Below the pieces are notes generated by a model. The model was not told the DNA's origin. It saw nothing but the letters and a program-made list of their open reading frames with translations, and made no database searches. From Lanius collurio (Eukaryota; Chordata; Aves; Passeriformes; Laniidae), in NCBI GenBank assembly GCA_020086605.1, contig JACBWW010000050.1:3512165-3576164 (forward strand): DNA of 64,000 nt. Direction: 5' to 3'. This document shows, piece by piece, positions 60,531 through 64,000 of this stretch (the stretch's first letter is position 1; the number at the start of each line of letters is the position of its first letter). The translations under genes and the position numbers were made by a program.

Positions 60531-61761
60531 TCACCCCAGGCAGTGACTGCTACATGGCAAGACATGGGACCCCCCCTTACATAAACCCCAAATAGATCCT
60601 TCAAGATATTAAAAAAATAATAGAAAAAAAAAAGCCCGAAGAACAATCACATTTGAAAACATTTTGTTCAAAAGCAAATTTCCAAATTCATCAAAAGAGT
60701 GCTCAATACTTTTAACAGACCATTTATGAAAATTCATAAAGTTGAAATTCAACTTACAAGTCTCATCTAATTGCCTGCAGATGAAGACAGGTTTGAAGTA
60801 TTAAGAGAACTTAATGGGAAAAAGATCTTCCTATGACAAAATAGTCTGAAATTAGTAGGAGAAAAGTGAGGTCCCACTGGTGGCCATGCCACTTCCATTC
60901 ATTAACCTCCCAGTTTCAAGTTATTTAAGTTTTAGCCCTTGTGTTGATGAAAGAAACAATCTTCTCTCTGTAGCAACACCATGGTCACCACAAGGTTTAC
61001 TTTTCAGGTCAAGACTGGAGAGAAGAGCAAATAAGCTCTTTTCTGATGTCAGTCCCTCTTGGCACCAGCAGCCCGTGCTGGGGACTTGGATGGCTAAGTT
61101 ACAGAGTGTCCCTGAAATCCGAATTCAGAGACCAGAGCTGACCCCTGAGAACCCTTTCACTGGGTACAAGTCACATCTGGCTTCTGCTCCGGGGACCCAG
61201 AGCACAACCAAGTGCTAGGAAATGCATCAGTTCAGCACCCCAGAGAGAGATGGGAAAGGGAAAGGCTCTGCACTTCACTCAGCCCTAATTACACAAAAAT
61301 CCCATCTCAGCCCCAGACAATGTCTGATCTAGAGGCCAAAACTTCAGATGAAGGAAAGTAAGACAACCACAGGAGAAGCACAAACTTCAAGTAGGTTCAG
61401 GGAATTACACTTCAAGTTTCCTTGCTAATTCTGCAACTTAAACCTCTTTATCCAAGCATTTCTCTCTCCCTTCTGCTTTTGGGAAGGGTTCAAATAAGAC
61501 AGATTCATCCACAGTTTTGAGCTGCCACTTGTAAATAAGAGTCCATTTAAAAAGTGATTTATTTAACAGGCTTTAAGAAAAATTCTGCCCTCCTCATTTC
61601 TCATCTTCTCAAGGAGCAGCATCTACTGCACTCAAACATAATCCTGTAAAGGAAAAACCCACTTCCATTTCATTCATTTATCTTTACCTCCAAGATAAAG
61701 AAGCACTGCTGGTCACAAACTTAATAAAATGGCTCATCTCATCCTAGCCAGCCCAAGCATT

Positions 61762-61782
61762 AAAAAAAAAAAAAGGGGGGGG
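61762..61782. repeat. A13G8 homopolymer junction
   Basis: Thirteen A run straight into eight G. This is a typical spot for sequencing or assembly slippage as well as for real length variation. Confidence 0.85.
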
Positions 61783-64000
61783 AGGGCTTGTTATGGTGGC
61801 TACAGAACTAAAAGGTATCTTGTTAAAGTCTGGATCTGAGAATTTATATGGACAAGTAATTGAAAGGGAGCAGAAATATTAAATGGTTCAGTAAATATAC
61901 AAAAAACTCACTCATAATGGATTTTTTCTTTTAAGCTTACCTTTGAAGAAAGGATTTCAGGTCATGTTACTGAAAGGGTGAACACAAACAAAAATGCAGT
62001 CTTGAAACAGACTTAATCATGCTGTTTGGATGCTAAGAGATGCCTCTTCTCATCCTGTTCATTACTTAGAAGCAATGGAATAATGAGCAAGCAATGAAAA
62101 AATTAATGGGCACTACAGGTAAGCTGCAGGTTTTGAACACTGGATCATGATTGAATAGATGAGTTCACTAAAGCTTCTGCAGCCAAAACCACAAGTTGTT
62201 TACTTCCCTCTCTGTAAATCACTGAGCCTTTAGATACAGTTGGCATCAGCTATCCAAAACCTTTTAAATGTCACTTTAAGATCCTTCAGAGAAATGACCC
62301 CAAGAGTAAACTAACCTAGAAGAATTTGAAGTCTGAGCCAATGACAAAAACTCACACAAAGCCCCCAAACCACCAGAGCTGGGAATCATGGAGCAGGGAG
62401 AACCAGCTTACCCATCCCCTGCTTTCAGAGAGACATCTCCTAGTACATTTCTTGGATTTTCCTGCTCTTTTTCTCAAATGTGAAAGACTGTCACATTATT
62501 CTCTGAAGGCCTCTGACAGTGGTAAAGCAATTTCCTCCATAAATCATTGTAATGCTAACGCAGCAGTTTACAAACTCATCTTTAAAAGAAAGCTTTTCCA
62601 TTTACTGCCACTGCCAGCAGAGAGAAGGAAAGTTAAGCTCTGACAACTGCTCTGTCTGGGGGCATAATAAATGGAAAATTTATTCCTTGGCCCAATTCTA
62701 CCAAAATTTAATATACTTGTGAAAACTGTGTAAATACTTTGTACTTAAGAGAAGTGAGTGCATTAAAAAGCCATTTAGCATATTGAGATACATGCACATT
62801 CATACTGCAAGTGTGCTGAAGTCCCCTGGATGTTACAGCAAAACTGAATAACCTGCAATAGCAAAGCCTCAAATGTGCTTTCCCTGAACATTCTTCTTGA
62901 TAATCTGCTGTTCTTGAAGAAAATAAAGGAAAAAAGGAGAAAAGGTTGAAATTTTCCTGGTTTGTCTTCTCATTCCAGAAGGCAACTGAAGCTTTCCTCA
63001 ACATTTTATCAGAATTTTTTTAGTTTTTTATTTCAGTAATTACACATATGTTTAGAGTACTTTATTACTCCACAGTAAGTCCAGACATCCATAAACATTC
63101 TTACCACGAGGTCTTTACGAGGGTATTGCTGCTGCCCAGTTCCAGGATTTTTTCAGCTTATTTGTCCACAGGCTTTAATTACACTTTTCATCCTGTTACC
63201 ATAAACCCAATTTTATTTCACTTCCAAACACCAATGTTTTGCAGAAAAGGAACATTTACACCTTTCTCCTCCATGAACCTAAAGGTAAAGCTGTTTAAGC
63301 CAGCAAATCATTTGGAGTCCAGTCTGTGACCTTCACATAGGGTTAAAACAATCAAACCAAACACTCTTGTATTCTGTCCACCACCAGCAGCTTATTTAAA
63401 AAAAAATAACCCAACCAAATTTAAGTGCGAGGAAGTTTAACTTCTGGTCAATTCTACTTTTATTTTAAGTATACTTAAAATATCCCTTTAAATACATCCT
63501 AAAAATTTTACTAAGATTTCTTATGTATTAGTCTTGTATTAACTCAGTATTTAAATCCATTTGTCTCAACAGCAACAGCTAAACACCAAGACCTACCTTC
63601 TGCCATCTCATCACTGTTTCTTACTGCATGCCCAGGAAAACCTTTAAAGATCAGTGTTGTGGACCAAATAATAAAACTTTTTCACAGCCCTTTAAAAGCA
63701 TAATTTCACTTTTTAAGTACCTTAATTTGGCTCATTTGTGAATACCTAAAAGTTGCTCTTACTCAGTTTCACAGACTCTCTGAACTTGAGGCTGTTAGTT
63801 AAAATGAAAAAAAAAGGTGAACAACAGACTGTGTTGGCCAACACATACCAAGTGCAAATTCTCAGTGAACGAATTTTGACTTTACAGGAACTCTTTGAAT
63901 AGCCAGAAGCCAACAAGAACAGCAGCAGCACATTCAGCAGAGCTGCTTTACCAAAGCACTGAGGGATGTGCTCAGATGTGAACTGTCTTACTCAGTCTAC

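Overview
The window reads as vertebrate, most likely avian, nuclear DNA. It is CpG-poor and intron-rich, has no bacterial-style gene packing, and carries several CR1 LINE fragments of the bird/reptile kind (3' ends with ATTCTATGATTCTGTGA-like tails). The only gene I can support is part of COP1 (RFWD2), the RING-type E3 ubiquitin ligase, read on the minus strand. Its 5' side lies beyond base 64000 and its 3' side towards or beyond base 1. I cannot fix the species; a songbird or other neoavian bird is a reasonable guess from the CR1 style.

Seven internal COP1 exons were found, in transcription order: 51350-51207, 43427-43319, 41547-41466, 34661-34545, 16881-16764, 12999-12875 and 11802-11642. 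Every one has a GT donor and an AG acceptor, and every junction phase fits the next exon. Joined, they make 856 nt, equal to human residues about 426-711, so they hold nearly all of the C-terminal seven-bladed WD40 propeller that binds substrates and adaptors. Two of the exons (34545-34661 and 16764-16881) were found by reading the reverse complement directly, because they sit in short open frames. The RING finger and coiled coil must be encoded upstream of the window. The last exon, for the C-terminal 20 or so residues plus 3' UTR, was not found and probably lies left of base 1.

The other 98-99% is intronic. It holds CR1 fragments in both orientations (about 3180-3864, 23124-23330, 25940-26060, 40250-40518, 46168-46460, 58129-58345, 60365-60530), short AT microsatellites, homopolymer runs, and several AT-rich homeobox-motif-like stretches that may be conserved regulatory DNA.

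The most interesting structure is at 3273-3523. This is a 251-bp insertion with perfect 26-bp terminal inverted repeats, flanked by an 8-bp near-perfect direct repeat and nested inside a CR1 copy. It has the form of a non-autonomous DNA transposon (MITE) that jumped after the CR1 had landed. I saw no nested protein gene, tRNA, rRNA or CRISPR array.
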